Of a stretch of 64,000 bases of DNA, positions 9,101-17,947 are shown in pieces. This stretch comes from Planctomycetaceae bacterium. Lineage in GTDB: Bacteria; Planctomycetota; Planctomycetia; Pirellulales; UBA1268. Location of the stretch: the NCBI GenBank assembly GCA_947449135.1, contig CANFQO010000001.1, positions 1 through 64,000 of the forward strand, written 5' to 3'. Within the stretch, counting starts at the first letter, position 1; the number at the start of each line of letters is the position of its first letter. The notes beneath the pieces were generated by a model. That model saw nothing but the letters and a program-made list of their open reading frames with translations, made no database searches and was not told where the DNA came from. The position numbers and the translations under genes were made by a program.

Positions 9101-10425
9101 GCGTCAAGGCCCCGGAGCGACCCCGTGCTGGACGAAAACGAATCCGCCTCGATACCCATTCGCTGCAGCATGGTGACGAAAAGATTGGCCAGCGGCTCGT
9201 TCTGCTGTTCGTCGAAGGCAAGGTGGCCCGGGTGACGGAATCCGCCGCCGGCCAGAATCAGAGGCAGATTCACACTGGAATGGGAATTAGCGCTGCCCAA
9301 GCCGCTGCCGAAGAGCACCATCGTCTGGTCAAGAAGCGGGCTGCCCTGCTCATCGATATCGCGGAGTGCATGGAGGAGGTGTCCGAGGATTCCCATCTGC
9401 GCCTCCTCGATCCGACGCAGTTCGGCGATCTTGCCCGGCTCGTTTCCATGGTGGGTGAGACCATGGGTTTCATTGCTGACCCCTGGCACGTGCGGCACGA
9501 CATGGAAGGTGGAAATGTAAAACGTGATGCAGCGGGTGGAATCAGTCTGGAGGGCCATCCGCAGCAGGTCGGACATCAGCCGCGCTTTTTCCACCACCTG
9601 ATTCCTGTCGTCGATGTCGGACGGCTCCGGATAGTCCACCACCGGTTTGGGACGCTGCTCCCACTCACGTGAACGGGCGAGCCTCGCCTCCAATTCGCGG
9701 ACGCTGTCGAAATACTGGTCGAGCCGCATACGGTCACGCGCGCTGGCGACCCGCTGGAGTCGGTCTGACTTGTCGAGCACCAGATCCAGCACGCTGCCTC
9801 CCGCCTCGATCCGCCGCAACGCTGTCGCCTTCTCCGCCGCGGTGCCCTCCACAAACAGCGACCGGTAGAGTCGCTGCGGGCTGGTCTCCGCCGGAATCGG
9901 CACGCCCGACCGGGATACCGCCAGGATGTCGGAGAGCGCCCCGCTGTTCTGCACGCTCACATGCAGTGACGGAAACCGTGTCTCGTGGCCGATCCGCTCG
10001 GCGGCAAACTGATCGAGCGACTGGGTATTCCGAAAATTCTTGGCCAGCGGGTTGGGCGCGCCGGTGAGGAAACAGTTGGTCGCCTCGTGCCCCGGGCCCA
10101 GGTTGGGATGCGACATGCCAGAAAACACCGTGAACTGGCCGCGGTGGTCGGCAATCAGATCCAGATACGGACTCGTGGGGCCGGCCGCCCCCTGCTGCGG
10201 AAAAAAGAACTGCGGCATCAGGCCGCTCTCGAGATGGATCGCCACCAGTCGCCGCGGCGGCGTGGGCGTGGCAGCATGGCTGACACGAGACTGCATGCAG
10301 TCGAGCAACGGAAGGGCGATGCCGGCGCCGGCGGCCCGTAGCAGCGTTCGCCGCGACAGCACCCGACGGCCGCCCGCTGAGACGGTCGGCTCGGCTGCGT
10401 GGTACTGGATGGGGATAGAGGCCAC
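9097..10425 (-). CDS. DUF1552 family protein with Tat-like signal
   Basis: A 442-residue DUF1552 protein, the usual genomic partner of DUF1592 proteins in planctomycetes. The N-terminus has a twin-arginine-like signal (SRRTLLRAAGAGIALPLLD at about 24-42), suggesting export in a folded state. The body shows family features such as GMSHPNLGPGHEATNCFLTG and the ETHGLTHHG and FGSGLGSANSHS segments near the C-terminal end. Related alkaline-phosphatase-fold (DUF1501-like) proteins share this style, but the reaction is unknown. Start is GTG at 10425 with GAGGAT seven bases upstream. It is first in a minus-strand operon with the DUF1592 gene and perhaps the DTW gene, and is divergent from the Gfo/Idh/MocA gene. 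Confidence 0.92.
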   Translation of the reverse strand: MASIPIQYHAAEPTVSAGGRRVLSRRTLLRAAGAGIALPLLDCMQSRVSHAATPTPPRRLVAIHLESGLMPQFFFPQQGAAGPTSPYLDLIADHRGQFTVFSGMSHPNLGPGHEATNCFLTGAPNPLAKNFRNTQSLDQFAAERIGHETRFPSLHVSVQNSGALSDILAVSRSGVPIPAETSPQRLYRSLFVEGTAAEKATALRRIEAGGSVLDLVLDKSDRLQRVASARDRMRLDQYFDSVRELEARLARSREWEQRPKPVVDYPEPSDIDDRNQVVEKARLMSDLLRMALQTDSTRCITFYISTFHVVPHVPGVSNETHGLTHHGNEPGKIAELRRIEEAQMGILGHLLHALRDIDEQGSPLLDQTMVLFGSGLGSANSHSSVNLPLILAGGGFRHPGHLAFDEQQNEPLANLFVTMLQRMGIEADSFSSSTGSLRGLDA

Positions 10426-10448
10426 TCGAAATGATCCTCTGGATGCTG

Positions 10449-10461
10449 TAGTGACGCACTA
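10449..10461. promoter_or_regulatory. Operator-like palindrome between divergent genes
   Basis: TAGTG and CACTA form a perfect inverted repeat separated by three bases, in the 104-base space between the divergent DUF1552 and Gfo/Idh/MocA genes. The following bases are the most AT-rich of the spacer (TCATAGGATATAAC) and could hold a -10 element. A regulator binding here could act on both genes. The motif is short and may be chance. Confidence 0.25.
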
Positions 10462-10529
10462 TCATAGGATATAACGGCCCTCTCATTCTGGGGTTCGCCA
10501 GGATGCTTCCCGCGACAGGAGAAACCCCG

Positions 10530-11840
10530 ATGGCTCGAACGCCCAACAACCGTCGTCGCTTCCTCAAGCAGATGCCGGTGGTACTCGCAGGCCCGCTGGT
10601 CGTGCCGCGGGGTGTGTTTGCAGAACCGTCTGCACAATCCGCTTCGAGCGACCTGCCCCGGGTGGCGGTGATCGGGACCGGCGAGCGGGTAAGTCATCTT
10701 CTCGGCGTCGATGCCACGCCGGGGCAGATGCGGATCGTGGCGTTGGCCGACTGCAACCTGCGCCGGATCAATGGCTTTGTAGAGAAGGTGAAGGAGCGGC
10801 ATCCGGAGGCGGAACAGGCGACCCGCTATCAGCATTACCGCGAGATGCTCGACAAGGAGAAGCTCGACGCAGTCTTCGTCTCGACGCCCACCCACGGCCG
10901 CGTGCTGCCCTGCATTCATGCCATGCAGGTGGGGCTCGATGTCTACGCAGAGAAGCCTGAGACGCTCACGATTGAAGAAGGGCAGGCACTCATCAAGGCG
11001 GTGCGGCATTACAAGCGGGTGCTTCAGGGGGGCACGCAGGGGTGCTCGAACCCGATCAACCGCTGGGGCGTCGCACAGTTGCAATCGGGTGCCATCGGAA
11101 CAATTGAAAAGGTCACGATGCCAAACTTCAGTGGACCGAAGGACTACACGCCGCTGGCTGCGGCACAGCCAGTGCCCGACGGGCTCGATTGGAATGAATG
11201 GTGCAATCAGGCACCGCTCTATCCGTGCGATCCTGGGCTCTTGGGCTCGCTCTGGAGTTGGGGTCCCTATCGGCCCTTCGACGGCGGCGGGGCAGGGCGG
11301 GGTGTCACGAATCTCGGGGCCCATGCGTTTGAACAGGCACAGCGAGGCCTTGGCAAGGAGCTGGAAAGCCCCGTGGAAACCTGGCCGACCGAACCAGGCA
11401 ATCCCAACAGCCCAATTTCGATGCGGTATGCCGACGGCACGCTCCTGGAGATGGTGGGCGATCCCGAGACCGGCCCGGCATTTGGTGCGATCTATTTCGG
11501 AACCAAGGGCAAGATCGAGATCAATCGCGATCAGGTGCGAAGCAACCCGCCGGAGATCGCCGCCGGGAAGCCGACATTCCCCGAGACTCCCAACGACGCG
11601 GCGCTCCATGTGACGAATTTTCTGGAATGCATCCGCACCCGTCAGGACCCACACGCCCCCGTGGAGGCCGTTCACCGCCACATGGTGCTCTGCCATCTGG
11701 CCAACGTCACCCGCGAACTCAGCCGGCGGCTCAGGTTTGATCCAGTTGCCGACCGGTTCATCGATGACGACGAGGCTAACCGGCATCCCTCGGTCAGCCG
11801 TACCCGCCGAGCGGGTTTTGAATTGCCGACGATTGGATAA
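10530..11840 (+). CDS. Gfo/Idh/MocA family oxidoreductase with Tat signal
   Basis: A 436-residue NAD(P)-dependent oxidoreductase of the Gfo/Idh/MocA family. A twin-arginine signal (RRRF at 8-11 followed by a hydrophobic stretch ending near VFA) is common in planctomycete members. The Rossmann domain begins at RVAVIGTGERV, and the EKP motif (AEKPETL) that carries the catalytic-region lysine is near residue 142. The C-terminal domain includes DGGGAGRGVTNLGAHAF. The likely substrate is a sugar or inositol derivative, not identifiable here. I chose the ATG at 10530, which has AGGAGA at the right distance, over the ATG at 10503. The DUF1080 hydrolase gene follows 34 bases later, a pairing consistent with sugar processing through 3-keto intermediates; that link is inference. 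Confidence 0.93.
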   Translation: MARTPNNRRRFLKQMPVVLAGPLVVPRGVFAEPSAQSASSDLPRVAVIGTGERVSHLLGVDATPGQMRIVALADCNLRRINGFVEKVKERHPEAEQATRYQHYREMLDKEKLDAVFVSTPTHGRVLPCIHAMQVGLDVYAEKPETLTIEEGQALIKAVRHYKRVLQGGTQGCSNPINRWGVAQLQSGAIGTIEKVTMPNFSGPKDYTPLAAAQPVPDGLDWNEWCNQAPLYPCDPGLLGSLWSWGPYRPFDGGGAGRGVTNLGAHAFEQAQRGLGKELESPVETWPTEPGNPNSPISMRYADGTLLEMVGDPETGPAFGAIYFGTKGKIEINRDQVRSNPPEIAAGKPTFPETPNDAALHVTNFLECIRTRQDPHAPVEAVHRHMVLCHLANVTRELSRRLRFDPVADRFIDDDEANRHPSVSRTRRAGFELPTIG

Positions 11841-11874
11841 GACTCGCACTCGCCATGTCGAAAGGATTCTTCAG

Positions 11875-12591
11875 ATGTCTGCGTTCCCTGTCCTGCTGTC
11901 GAGCCAACGCCGGCTGGCACACAACTGCCTGGTCATCGGAGCCCTGGCTGTAGGGCTGGGAACCTTCGTTGCGTGTCAGGCGCATGCCGATTCGCCCGGT
12001 GAGGGTGTTTCGGTCGAGGAGGCTGCAGAGGGGTTTGAGTGTCTGTTTGATGGCAAGACGCTCGCGGGGTGGCACGGCTCCGGATGGAGCGTCGAGGATG
12101 GGGCGATGGTCTGCCACGGCGGCTTCCTGACCTATGCCGGCGGCGACCTGGCGAATTTTGTGCTTCGGTTCGAGGTGAAACTGTCACCGGGGGCGAACAA
12201 CGGGTTCAACTTTCGCAGCGACGGAAGTTTCTGGAACGAGTTGCAGGTGATCGACGACACCGATCCGCTCAATCGCGACCTCAAGCCCTACCAGACGCAT
12301 GGTTCCCTCTATGGCGTGGCAGCGGCGAAACGCGGTGCTCTCAAGGGACCGGGAGAATGGAACACGCAGGAAATCGTGGCGGATGGCACGAAGATCGCGG
12401 TGACCCTCAACGGCACACGCATTCTGGACGTCGATCTGTCAACGCTTGATCTCGACCACTGCATGGACGGTACGCCGCACCCGGGCCTGCGACAGAAGGC
12501 TGGCGCGATTGGTTGGCTGGGGCACGCCAACGCCAAGGAAGAACCGGGCGACGTCTGGTTCCGGCGACTCCGGCTTAAGAGGCTGCCGTAG
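11875..12591 (+). CDS. DUF1080 / 3-keto-disaccharide hydrolase family protein
   Basis: A 238-residue secreted protein with a signal peptide (about 1-37, ending QAHA) and a single concanavalin-like DUF1080 domain. Diagnostic blocks are FECLFDGKTLAGWHG at the start, NNGFNFRSDGSFWNELQVID in the middle and the closing DVWFRRLRLKRL. Members include 3-keto-glycoside hydrolases that cleave oxidised disaccharides. The ATG at 11875 has AAAGGA upstream and gives a proper signal peptide; the open frame extends further upstream into the oxidoreductase gene, and I reject that part. Co-directional with the oxidoreductase and followed by two microprotein genes. Confidence 0.92.
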   Translation: MSAFPVLLSSQRRLAHNCLVIGALAVGLGTFVACQAHADSPGEGVSVEEAAEGFECLFDGKTLAGWHGSGWSVEDGAMVCHGGFLTYAGGDLANFVLRFEVKLSPGANNGFNFRSDGSFWNELQVIDDTDPLNRDLKPYQTHGSLYGVAAAKRGALKGPGEWNTQEIVADGTKIAVTLNGTRILDVDLSTLDLDHCMDGTPHPGLRQKAGAIGWLGHANAKEEPGDVWFRRLRLKRLP

Positions 12592-12593
12592 TC

Positions 12594-12689
12594 ATGGACT
12601 TTCCCGACCTCGCCCCTTGGTTCGATAGCGTCTCCGACGATTATCAGGAACTGCCGTCCGGCGATCACGACACCCCATACGACGAGTGA
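12594..12689 (+). CDS. Acidic 31-residue microprotein, hypothetical
   Basis: A short frame begins two bases after the stop of the DUF1080 gene and encodes 31 residues with eight Asp and two Glu and no Lys or Arg. The motif content is rich in Asp, Pro and Tyr. AGAGG lies about 11 bases before its ATG. Its stop (12687-12689) is four bases from the start of the next small gene. Tight spacing on both sides suggests translational coupling within the operon. I recognise no family, and such a short frame could be chance, though the strongly biased composition argues for a real peptide. Confidence 0.45.
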   Translation: MDFPDLAPWFDSVSDDYQELPSGDHDTPYDE

Positions 12690-12693
12690 GCCC

Positions 12694-12861
12694 ATGCCGG
12701 CACGAGTCTGGTTGATGTTGTTTCTGTCGCTCCTTGCCGGTGTCGCTGTCTTGCTGGCAAAACCAACCGGCCGAAAACAGAGGTCGTCGGTGCCCTGGAG
12801 AGGTCAGGTGAAGCCGCCGCCACCTCCGCCGATTCCACAAGGGCCAGGCCGAAACAGGTAG
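12694..12861 (+). CDS. Small single-pass membrane protein with polyproline, hypothetical
   Basis: A 55-residue frame with one membrane helix at about residues 5-22, a basic segment (KPTGRKQR) immediately after it and six consecutive prolines at 41-46 before a basic C-terminus. The positive-inside rule would place the tail in the cytoplasm. Six prolines in a row would normally stall ribosomes without elongation factor P. It sits four bases after the acidic microprotein gene and 49 bases before the next membrane protein gene. I recognise no family. The clean hydrophobic helix and neat placement in the operon make it likely to be translated. Confidence 0.55.
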   Translation: MPARVWLMLFLSLLAGVAVLLAKPTGRKQRSSVPWRGQVKPPPPPPIPQGPGRNR

Positions 12862-12910
12862 AAACGTCACGCTGACGGGCCTTGGCCGACAGCATCCAGG
12901 AGGCGGCTCC

Positions 12911-13459
12911 GTGGTCAACCACGATACTGATGGTCAGGGCATTGGCTGGACGAGGGTGATGCCCAGACTGGGATTCATCCTCGTGGAAGTGCTCTTCCTG
13001 GCGATAGCGCATGTCTTTGGCGGCCCCCCCTGGACCGTCGTCGGCATGATCGCCTTCGTCGCGCTGGCCTTCACACAGACCAGCAGCGGCTTTCGTGGCG
13101 GAGCCCTCGCCCTCGTTGTCCCCAGCCTGCTCTGGCTCGCTCTCTTCCGCATTACCGGCAATCGCGAGCTGTTCTTTCCTTACACGATGTTTCTAGCGAC
13201 CGGCGTGGCCGTGAGGGCCGCGGAACGAACACCGTGGCTCGGGATACTTCGTGGGGGCGCGGTTGTCACCGCGTTCATGATTCTTCGCATCCTGCAAAAT
13301 GCCACGAACCGCGTCCTCGCCGTGGAGCTTGTGATTGCTGTTGCGATCCTGGCACTCTCCCTGATGATGGGTTCGTGGAATCGAACGCACGCCATTGTCG
13401 GGAACATCCTCATCGTCACGGTATCTTCGCTGCTCGCCTACGCATCCCTGGCACTCTGA
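12911..13459 (+). CDS. Small multi-pass membrane protein, hypothetical
   Basis: A 182-residue protein with about five hydrophobic helices (roughly 20-36, 42-56, 65-81, 90-105, 115-180 in two or three segments). No catalytic motif is visible and I recognise no family. The GTG at 12911 is preceded by a strong AGGAGG seven bases upstream, which decides the start over an ATG at 12959. It is last in the plus-strand run that starts with the oxidoreductase gene. A strong hairpin lies directly after its stop. Confidence 0.82.
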   Translation: MVNHDTDGQGIGWTRVMPRLGFILVEVLFLAIAHVFGGPPWTVVGMIAFVALAFTQTSSGFRGGALALVVPSLLWLALFRITGNRELFFPYTMFLATGVAVRAAERTPWLGILRGGAVVTAFMILRILQNATNRVLAVELVIAVAILALSLMMGSWNRTHAIVGNILIVTVSSLLAYASLAL

Positions 13460-13470
13460 CCCAGTCGGCC

Positions 13471-13504
13471 CACTGGCTCGGCGGCTTACGGGGCTGAGCC
13501 GGTG
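13471..13504. terminator. Bidirectional terminator-like hairpin
   Basis: CACTGGCTCGGC (13471-13482) pairs with GCTGAGCCGGTG (13493-13504), 12 pairs with two wobbles and a ten-base loop. It fills almost the whole space between the convergent membrane protein gene (stop at 13459) and zinc-ribbon gene (stop at 13505). There is no T-run, so termination may need Rho or may rely on the stem alone. Confidence 0.55.
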
Positions 13505-13765
13505 TCACACCGCCGCGAACAGCCACCAGAAGGCGATCGCCAGGCAGATCAGTGCCGTGGCGATGACCCAGAGTGGTTTTCGCGGCGTGGAGGAGTCCTC
13601 CGCGGAAATGTAGCGCTCGCACGACGGACACCGTGGCGAGTCTTCATGCATCTGCTGCCCGCAGTAGGGGCAGGGAACCGTGGGCTCGTCATCGGAGTCG
13701 TCGCCCTCATCCGCATCGTCATCCCAGCTGTCGTCGTCAATGTCGTCGTCTTGGTAGGGAGTCAT
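13505..13765 (-). CDS. Zinc-ribbon protein with acidic N-terminus and C-terminal anchor
   Basis: An 86-residue protein. Residues 5-28 are almost all Asp, Glu and Ser, residues about 30-52 form a zinc ribbon with two CxxC knuckles (CPYC and CPSC), and the C-terminus is a hydrophobic helix (about 66-84), making it a tail-anchored membrane protein with the ribbon in the cytoplasm. AAGG lies eight bases before the ATG. Function is unknown; such ribbons often act as protein-binding adaptors. It is convergent with the upstream membrane protein gene and divergent from the VOC gene at 13844. Confidence 0.85.
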   Translation of the reverse strand: MTPYQDDDIDDDSWDDDADEGDDSDDEPTVPCPYCGQQMHEDSPRCPSCERYISAEDSSTPRKPLWVIATALICLAIAFWWLFAAV

Positions 13766-13843
13766 TCAGCGGACCTTCATATTTCCCACGACAGCGGGCA
13801 GCGGCGGGTTTCCCCGCGATCGGAGACATTCTATACTCACGCC

Positions 13844-14191
13844 ATGATTATCGAACGCGTGAAGTATGTCATCTGGGCCGCAGACATGGATCGGGCCGTG
13901 CGGTTCTACTGCGACCTCTTCGGTGGCAGCCTGCTGAAACAAAACAGCGTGATCGCCGAGGTCCAGATCCTCGGCTCGGTGATCGGCATCCATTCGGGTG
14001 GCGAGGGCAAGCGCACATGGACAGGGCTCAGCTTTCAGGTGCCCGACGTGCTCGCCGGGGCGCGTGAGGTGGTCGCTGCGGGCGGTCAACTCGTCCGCGA
14101 GCCCGAACCGGAAAATGGGGAGCCACCGCATCTGGCGATGTGCGTTGACCCCGAGGGCAACGAGTTCATGCTCTCGCGAAAGCGGGGCTAG
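13844..14191 (+). CDS. VOC family (glyoxalase/bleomycin-resistance fold) protein
   Basis: A 115-residue single-module vicinal-oxygen-chelate protein. It has the two beta-alpha-beta-beta-beta units expected: VKYVIWAADMDRAVRFYCDLFG at the start and the C-terminal block ending CVDPEGNEFMLSRK, where the Glu is a usual metal ligand. The substrate cannot be told from sequence. The ATG at 13844 starts the domain directly; the open frame upstream overlaps the zinc-ribbon gene on the other strand and is rejected. The kinase gene follows 12 bases after its stop. Confidence 0.88.
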   Translation: MIIERVKYVIWAADMDRAVRFYCDLFGGSLLKQNSVIAEVQILGSVIGIHSGGEGKRTWTGLSFQVPDVLAGAREVVAAGGQLVREPEPENGEPPHLAMCVDPEGNEFMLSRKRG

Positions 14192-14203
14192 AGGCGGTTC
14201 GTC

Positions 14204-17200
14204 ATGCGCCACGTCGATGCGGATGCCTCGGAGCCACCACTTGAGCCGTTCAGCGGTCTGGGGCTGAGTTTTGGCGGCCTCACGGAATTCGAGGGGCGGG
14301 CGGCTGGGGCAGGCACGGCAGACCTCGGACCGGGTGCGAAGCTCGGCGACATAACGATCGTCAGGCTGATCGACGAGGGGGGCATGGGGCGGGTGTACGA
14401 GGGTTTGCAGGGGATGCCCTCCAGGACAGTCGCCGTGAAGCTGATCCGCCCGGGCGTGCTCTCACCGGCGGCAGCAAGGCGATTCGAGCACGAAGCCCAC
14501 ATCATGGGCCGGCTCACCCATCCTGGCATTGCCCGTATCTACTCCGTCGGGGTTCAGCAGCTCTCGGGCTGCGAAGTACCCTACTTCGTGATGGAGTACA
14601 TCGACGCTGCCCAGTCGATTATCTCCTTCGCGTCGCAGCGTGCGCTCTCGACACGAGAACGGGTGCAGCTTTTCTGCGCCGCCTGCGGTGCAGTCGCCCA
14701 CGGTCACCAGAAGGGGGTGATCCACCGCGACTTGAAGCCGGGCAACATCCTTGTCGATTCGGATGGGCTACCGAAGATCATCGACTTCGGCGTGGCCCGA
14801 AGCACCGATAGTGACGTGGCTCTCACCACGATGCACACCGACGTCGGGCAACTCGTCGGCACGCTTGCCTACATGTCGCCTGAGCAATTCGACGGGTCAG
14901 CCGACGATATCGATGTCCGGGCCGATGTCTACGCGCTCGGGGTGGTGCTCTACGAACTACTTGTTGGGAGCATGCCCTACGACGTTAAAAAGCGGGCGGT
15001 CTATGACGTGGCCCGCATCGTGCGAGATGTGGATCCGCGATCGCTCTCCACCGTCAACCCGAAGCTCCGCGGCGATCTCAACACGATCGTCGCAAAGTGC
15101 CTGGAGAAGGATCGTAGCCGCCGCTATTCGAGTGCTGCCGAACTTGAGGCAGACCTCGGCCGGCACCTTCGTGGCGAACCGATCGCCGCCAGTCGGCCGA
15201 CGCTCCTCGATTCCGTTGTCCGGCTGGCCAGACGACACCGGTTGGCCGCCATGGCGGTGACAGCCATTCTTGCAGCGCTCGTGCTGGCGGTGGTAGGCAT
15301 CTCTGTTTTTGCAGTGCGTGCTGAGCGGCAGCGAATCCTGGCCGATGCCGCCAGACAGGAGGCGATCCGCGAGGCTCAGGCTGCAGCGGCCGGGCGTGAG
15401 GCTGCCGACCGCGAGAAGTCCCGGGCAGATGCGGAATCTGGGCTCGCACGGCAGCGGCTCTATGTGGCGAACCTGCGGGCGATCAGATCGTGTCTGGACA
15501 CAAACAACCTCCAGAAGGCGCGGCAACTCTACGATGAGAACGTGGCGATCGTGGGGCAGCCGCTGCCGCTCGAAATGCACTGCGTGGCCGCGGAACTTGA
15601 CGACGCCTTGGCGGTTCTTGACTGCCAGTTGGGCCCGATTCAGACGATAGCGTACAGCCCGGATGGAACCGTTCTGGCCATCAAGGCGCTGGCAGACGTA
15701 ACTGCCAGGCGGGGTGCGGGACCGCTGCGGAATGCAAAGAAAATCACGATTGCGGAATCGTTGTACGGCATCGAGAACCCGTCTCACAGAAGCGTGAGGT
15801 TTTTTCTCGTTCGCAGCGGCCACCGCTTCGAGCCGCTCGGTGCAGAGCCTCCTGGCAGTTCGGACGGGCTGGACGAATCATGGATGCAGTTATGGAGGGC
15901 CCGCTACGGCGTTACGAAGCGTGTCGCGTATGAGCCGACGGACTCAATCGAGCCCCTGGCCATCAGTCCCAATGGCCATCGCATGGCGGTGCATACCCCT
16001 GACGGCGGTGTCCGGATCGTGGACCGGGCGACGCGAGAGGACGGGGTTTTGCTCGATGGACAGCGGGATCGCCTCAGGAGCGTGGCCTTTAACGCCGATG
16101 GAACCCGGCTGATCACGAAGGTCGGCTACCGGCCACCACAGCTCTGGGATGCCGACACCGGCAGGCTGGTCGCCCGGTGCGGCGACGCTGATCATCCGTC
16201 GGAAACGTTCGCATTCAGCCCGGACGGCGGCCGCATCGCGGTCGTCTGCAGGAAGTCTGCAACGCAGCGCGATGTGATCGTCTACGACACGGGCGAAGGC
16301 CGTCGCCTCTGCACCGTATCGCTTCGGCCAAGACAGTCGGTAACCGACTCAGCCAACACAGGTTTGGCGGCAGACGAATCGATCGTCGTGTTTGCGCCCG
16401 ACGGCCTGCAGCTCATCACCTCGAGTCATGAAAACGATCTCACCGTCTCGAGCGTGGCGGATGGCGCATCACTGGCTCGCCTGCAGGGGCATTCCGGCGT
16501 CGTCTCGGCGGTGGCAGTCCGCCCGGACGGTCGCCAGATCGTCAGCGGTGCCGCCAATGGCCACGTTCGGGTCTGGAATGCCGAGACATTGACGCTCGAA
16601 CGGGAGCTGATCGGTCACGCGGCGGCCGTGGTGTCGCTGGCATTCCATCCGGACGGGCAGACATTTGCATCCGGCTCGCTGGATGGCACCGTCCGGATCT
16701 GGTCAAGTACCGTAGCGGAGCCGCTGTTCGTGCTGCCCGGCATCACTGGGATGACCGCAGCCGTCTTCAGTCCGGACGGACAGCAGCTGGCTGTGGCATC
16801 CAAGGATTTCAGTGGGATAGAGCTCTGGAATCCACGCACGGTCCAGCGGCATGCTGCGCTTGAGGGCGATAGCAACACCGTCGCCCAAATCGCCTACAGC
16901 CCGGATGGCTCGCTGGTGGCTGCGGCATTCGAGTCACCGCAGCAGGATGGGGACGTCCGCGTCTGGCGGACGGATGCCGGGAACCTCCTCTGGATTCTCG
17001 GCGAGCACAGCCACGGCGCGGCATCGGTGGCATTTAGCGCTGATGGATCGCGGATTCTGACGACGTCGGGCGACCGCATGGCGATGGTCTGGGACGTCGG
17101 CACGGGCAAGCGACTGATGGCCCACTCGGTCGGATCCCGAGCGAATCTCGCGAAAGCTACAGCCGTCTTTGGCCTTGGCGGTCGTCGAGTCGCCTGCAAC

Positions 17201-17947
17201 AGTCCCCTCTTGTTGGAGAGTGACACCGGGAAGGTGGTGGCGGAACTCCCGCCGCAGGGCCAGGTGACCTGTCTCGCCGCCAGCCCGGACGGCCAATTGT
17301 TGGCGACCGGCATGGCCATGGGCAACGTCGCCATCACCGAATTCGCCACCGGGAGCAGACTCGCGTTTTGTGGCAGCCAAAGAGGTCTTGTGCGGGCTCT
17401 TGCCTTCAATGCCGACGGCAGTGAGCTCTTGATTGGGACACAAGACGGCGTGGCAGGTCTTATGGATGTCCGCCGCCATAATCGCGACGCCACTTCCGAA
17501 ATCCATCTGCTCCAAGGCCACGAAGGCTCAGTTGAGAGCGTCGCTTTCAGTACCAGCGGCGACCGCTTCGTGACTGGCTCAGCGGATGGCACCGTCCGCA
17601 TCTGGGACGCGGACTTGGGCCATGAACTCCTTACGCTGCCCGGCCAGAGGGATTATCCTGGAGTGGTCGCCCTGAGTCCGGATGGCACACGGGTGGTGGC
17701 CGCAGCGGCCGACGCTGCCATACGAATCTGGGGGCTTTCCAACGCGGAGATCGTCCGTGCACGGCAACAGCCGCCGGCCACAGAGGACGATCCGAACATC
17801 TCACGGAGAGGGCGCGATGCCGGCGTCTCCGAGATCGGGGAGGACCGGCGGCCGCATGGGGTGCCCGGGCTCCTCGAGGGTGCCGAGAAACGCGGCGAGG
17901 TCGACGAGATCCTGCCGGTTCAGGCCGAGGGGCTTCAGGTGCGGTGA
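14204..17947 (+). CDS. Ser/Thr protein kinase fused to a WD40 propeller
   Basis: A 1247-residue membrane kinase. The kinase domain (about 47-330) has a Gly loop EGGMGRVYEG, Lys79 in VAVKL, the catalytic HRDLKPGN (174-181), DFG (194-196) and the activation segment GTLAYMSPEQ. A single membrane helix spans about 346-368, followed by an Ala/Glu-rich coiled segment. The extracytoplasmic part (about 470-1190) holds many WD40-type blades with repeated SPDG and GTVRIW signatures, likely two propellers. This is a standard planctomycete architecture for sensing by protein-protein contact. The last 49 residues lack blade character and are antisense to the MauG gene, suggesting an ancestral stop codon near 17800 was lost. 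Confidence 0.92.
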   Translation: MRHVDADASEPPLEPFSGLGLSFGGLTEFEGRAAGAGTADLGPGAKLGDITIVRLIDEGGMGRVYEGLQGMPSRTVAVKLIRPGVLSPAAARRFEHEAHIMGRLTHPGIARIYSVGVQQLSGCEVPYFVMEYIDAAQSIISFASQRALSTRERVQLFCAACGAVAHGHQKGVIHRDLKPGNILVDSDGLPKIIDFGVARSTDSDVALTTMHTDVGQLVGTLAYMSPEQFDGSADDIDVRADVYALGVVLYELLVGSMPYDVKKRAVYDVARIVRDVDPRSLSTVNPKLRGDLNTIVAKCLEKDRSRRYSSAAELEADLGRHLRGEPIAASRPTLLDSVVRLARRHRLAAMAVTAILAALVLAVVGISVFAVRAERQRILADAARQEAIREAQAAAAGREAADREKSRADAESGLARQRLYVANLRAIRSCLDTNNLQKARQLYDENVAIVGQPLPLEMHCVAAELDDALAVLDCQLGPIQTIAYSPDGTVLAIKALADVTARRGAGPLRNAKKITIAESLYGIENPSHRSVRFFLVRSGHRFEPLGAEPPGSSDGLDESWMQLWRARYGVTKRVAYEPTDSIEPLAISPNGHRMAVHTPDGGVRIVDRATREDGVLLDGQRDRLRSVAFNADGTRLITKVGYRPPQLWDADTGRLVARCGDADHPSETFAFSPDGGRIAVVCRKSATQRDVIVYDTGEGRRLCTVSLRPRQSVTDSANTGLAADESIVVFAPDGLQLITSSHENDLTVSSVADGASLARLQGHSGVVSAVAVRPDGRQIVSGAANGHVRVWNAETLTLERELIGHAAAVVSLAFHPDGQTFASGSLDGTVRIWSSTVAEPLFVLPGITGMTAAVFSPDGQQLAVASKDFSGIELWNPRTVQRHAALEGDSNTVAQIAYSPDGSLVAAAFESPQQDGDVRVWRTDAGNLLWILGEHSHGAASVAFSADGSRILTTSGDRMAMVWDVGTGKRLMAHSVGSRANLAKATAVFGLGGRRVACNSPLLLESDTGKVVAELPPQGQVTCLAASPDGQLLATGMAMGNVAITEFATGSRLAFCGSQRGLVRALAFNADGSELLIGTQDGVAGLMDVRRHNRDATSEIHLLQGHEGSVESVAFSTSGDRFVTGSADGTVRIWDADLGHELLTLPGQRDYPGVVALSPDGTRVVAAAADAAIRIWGLSNAEIVRARQQPPATEDDPNISRRGRDAGVSEIGEDRRPHGVPGLLEGAEKRGEVDEILPVQAEGLQVR

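Noticed and set aside
10218..11849. A 543-residue open frame on the minus strand
   Set aside because: It is antisense to the Gfo/Idh/MocA gene, with unnatural His/Arg-rich composition and no domain.
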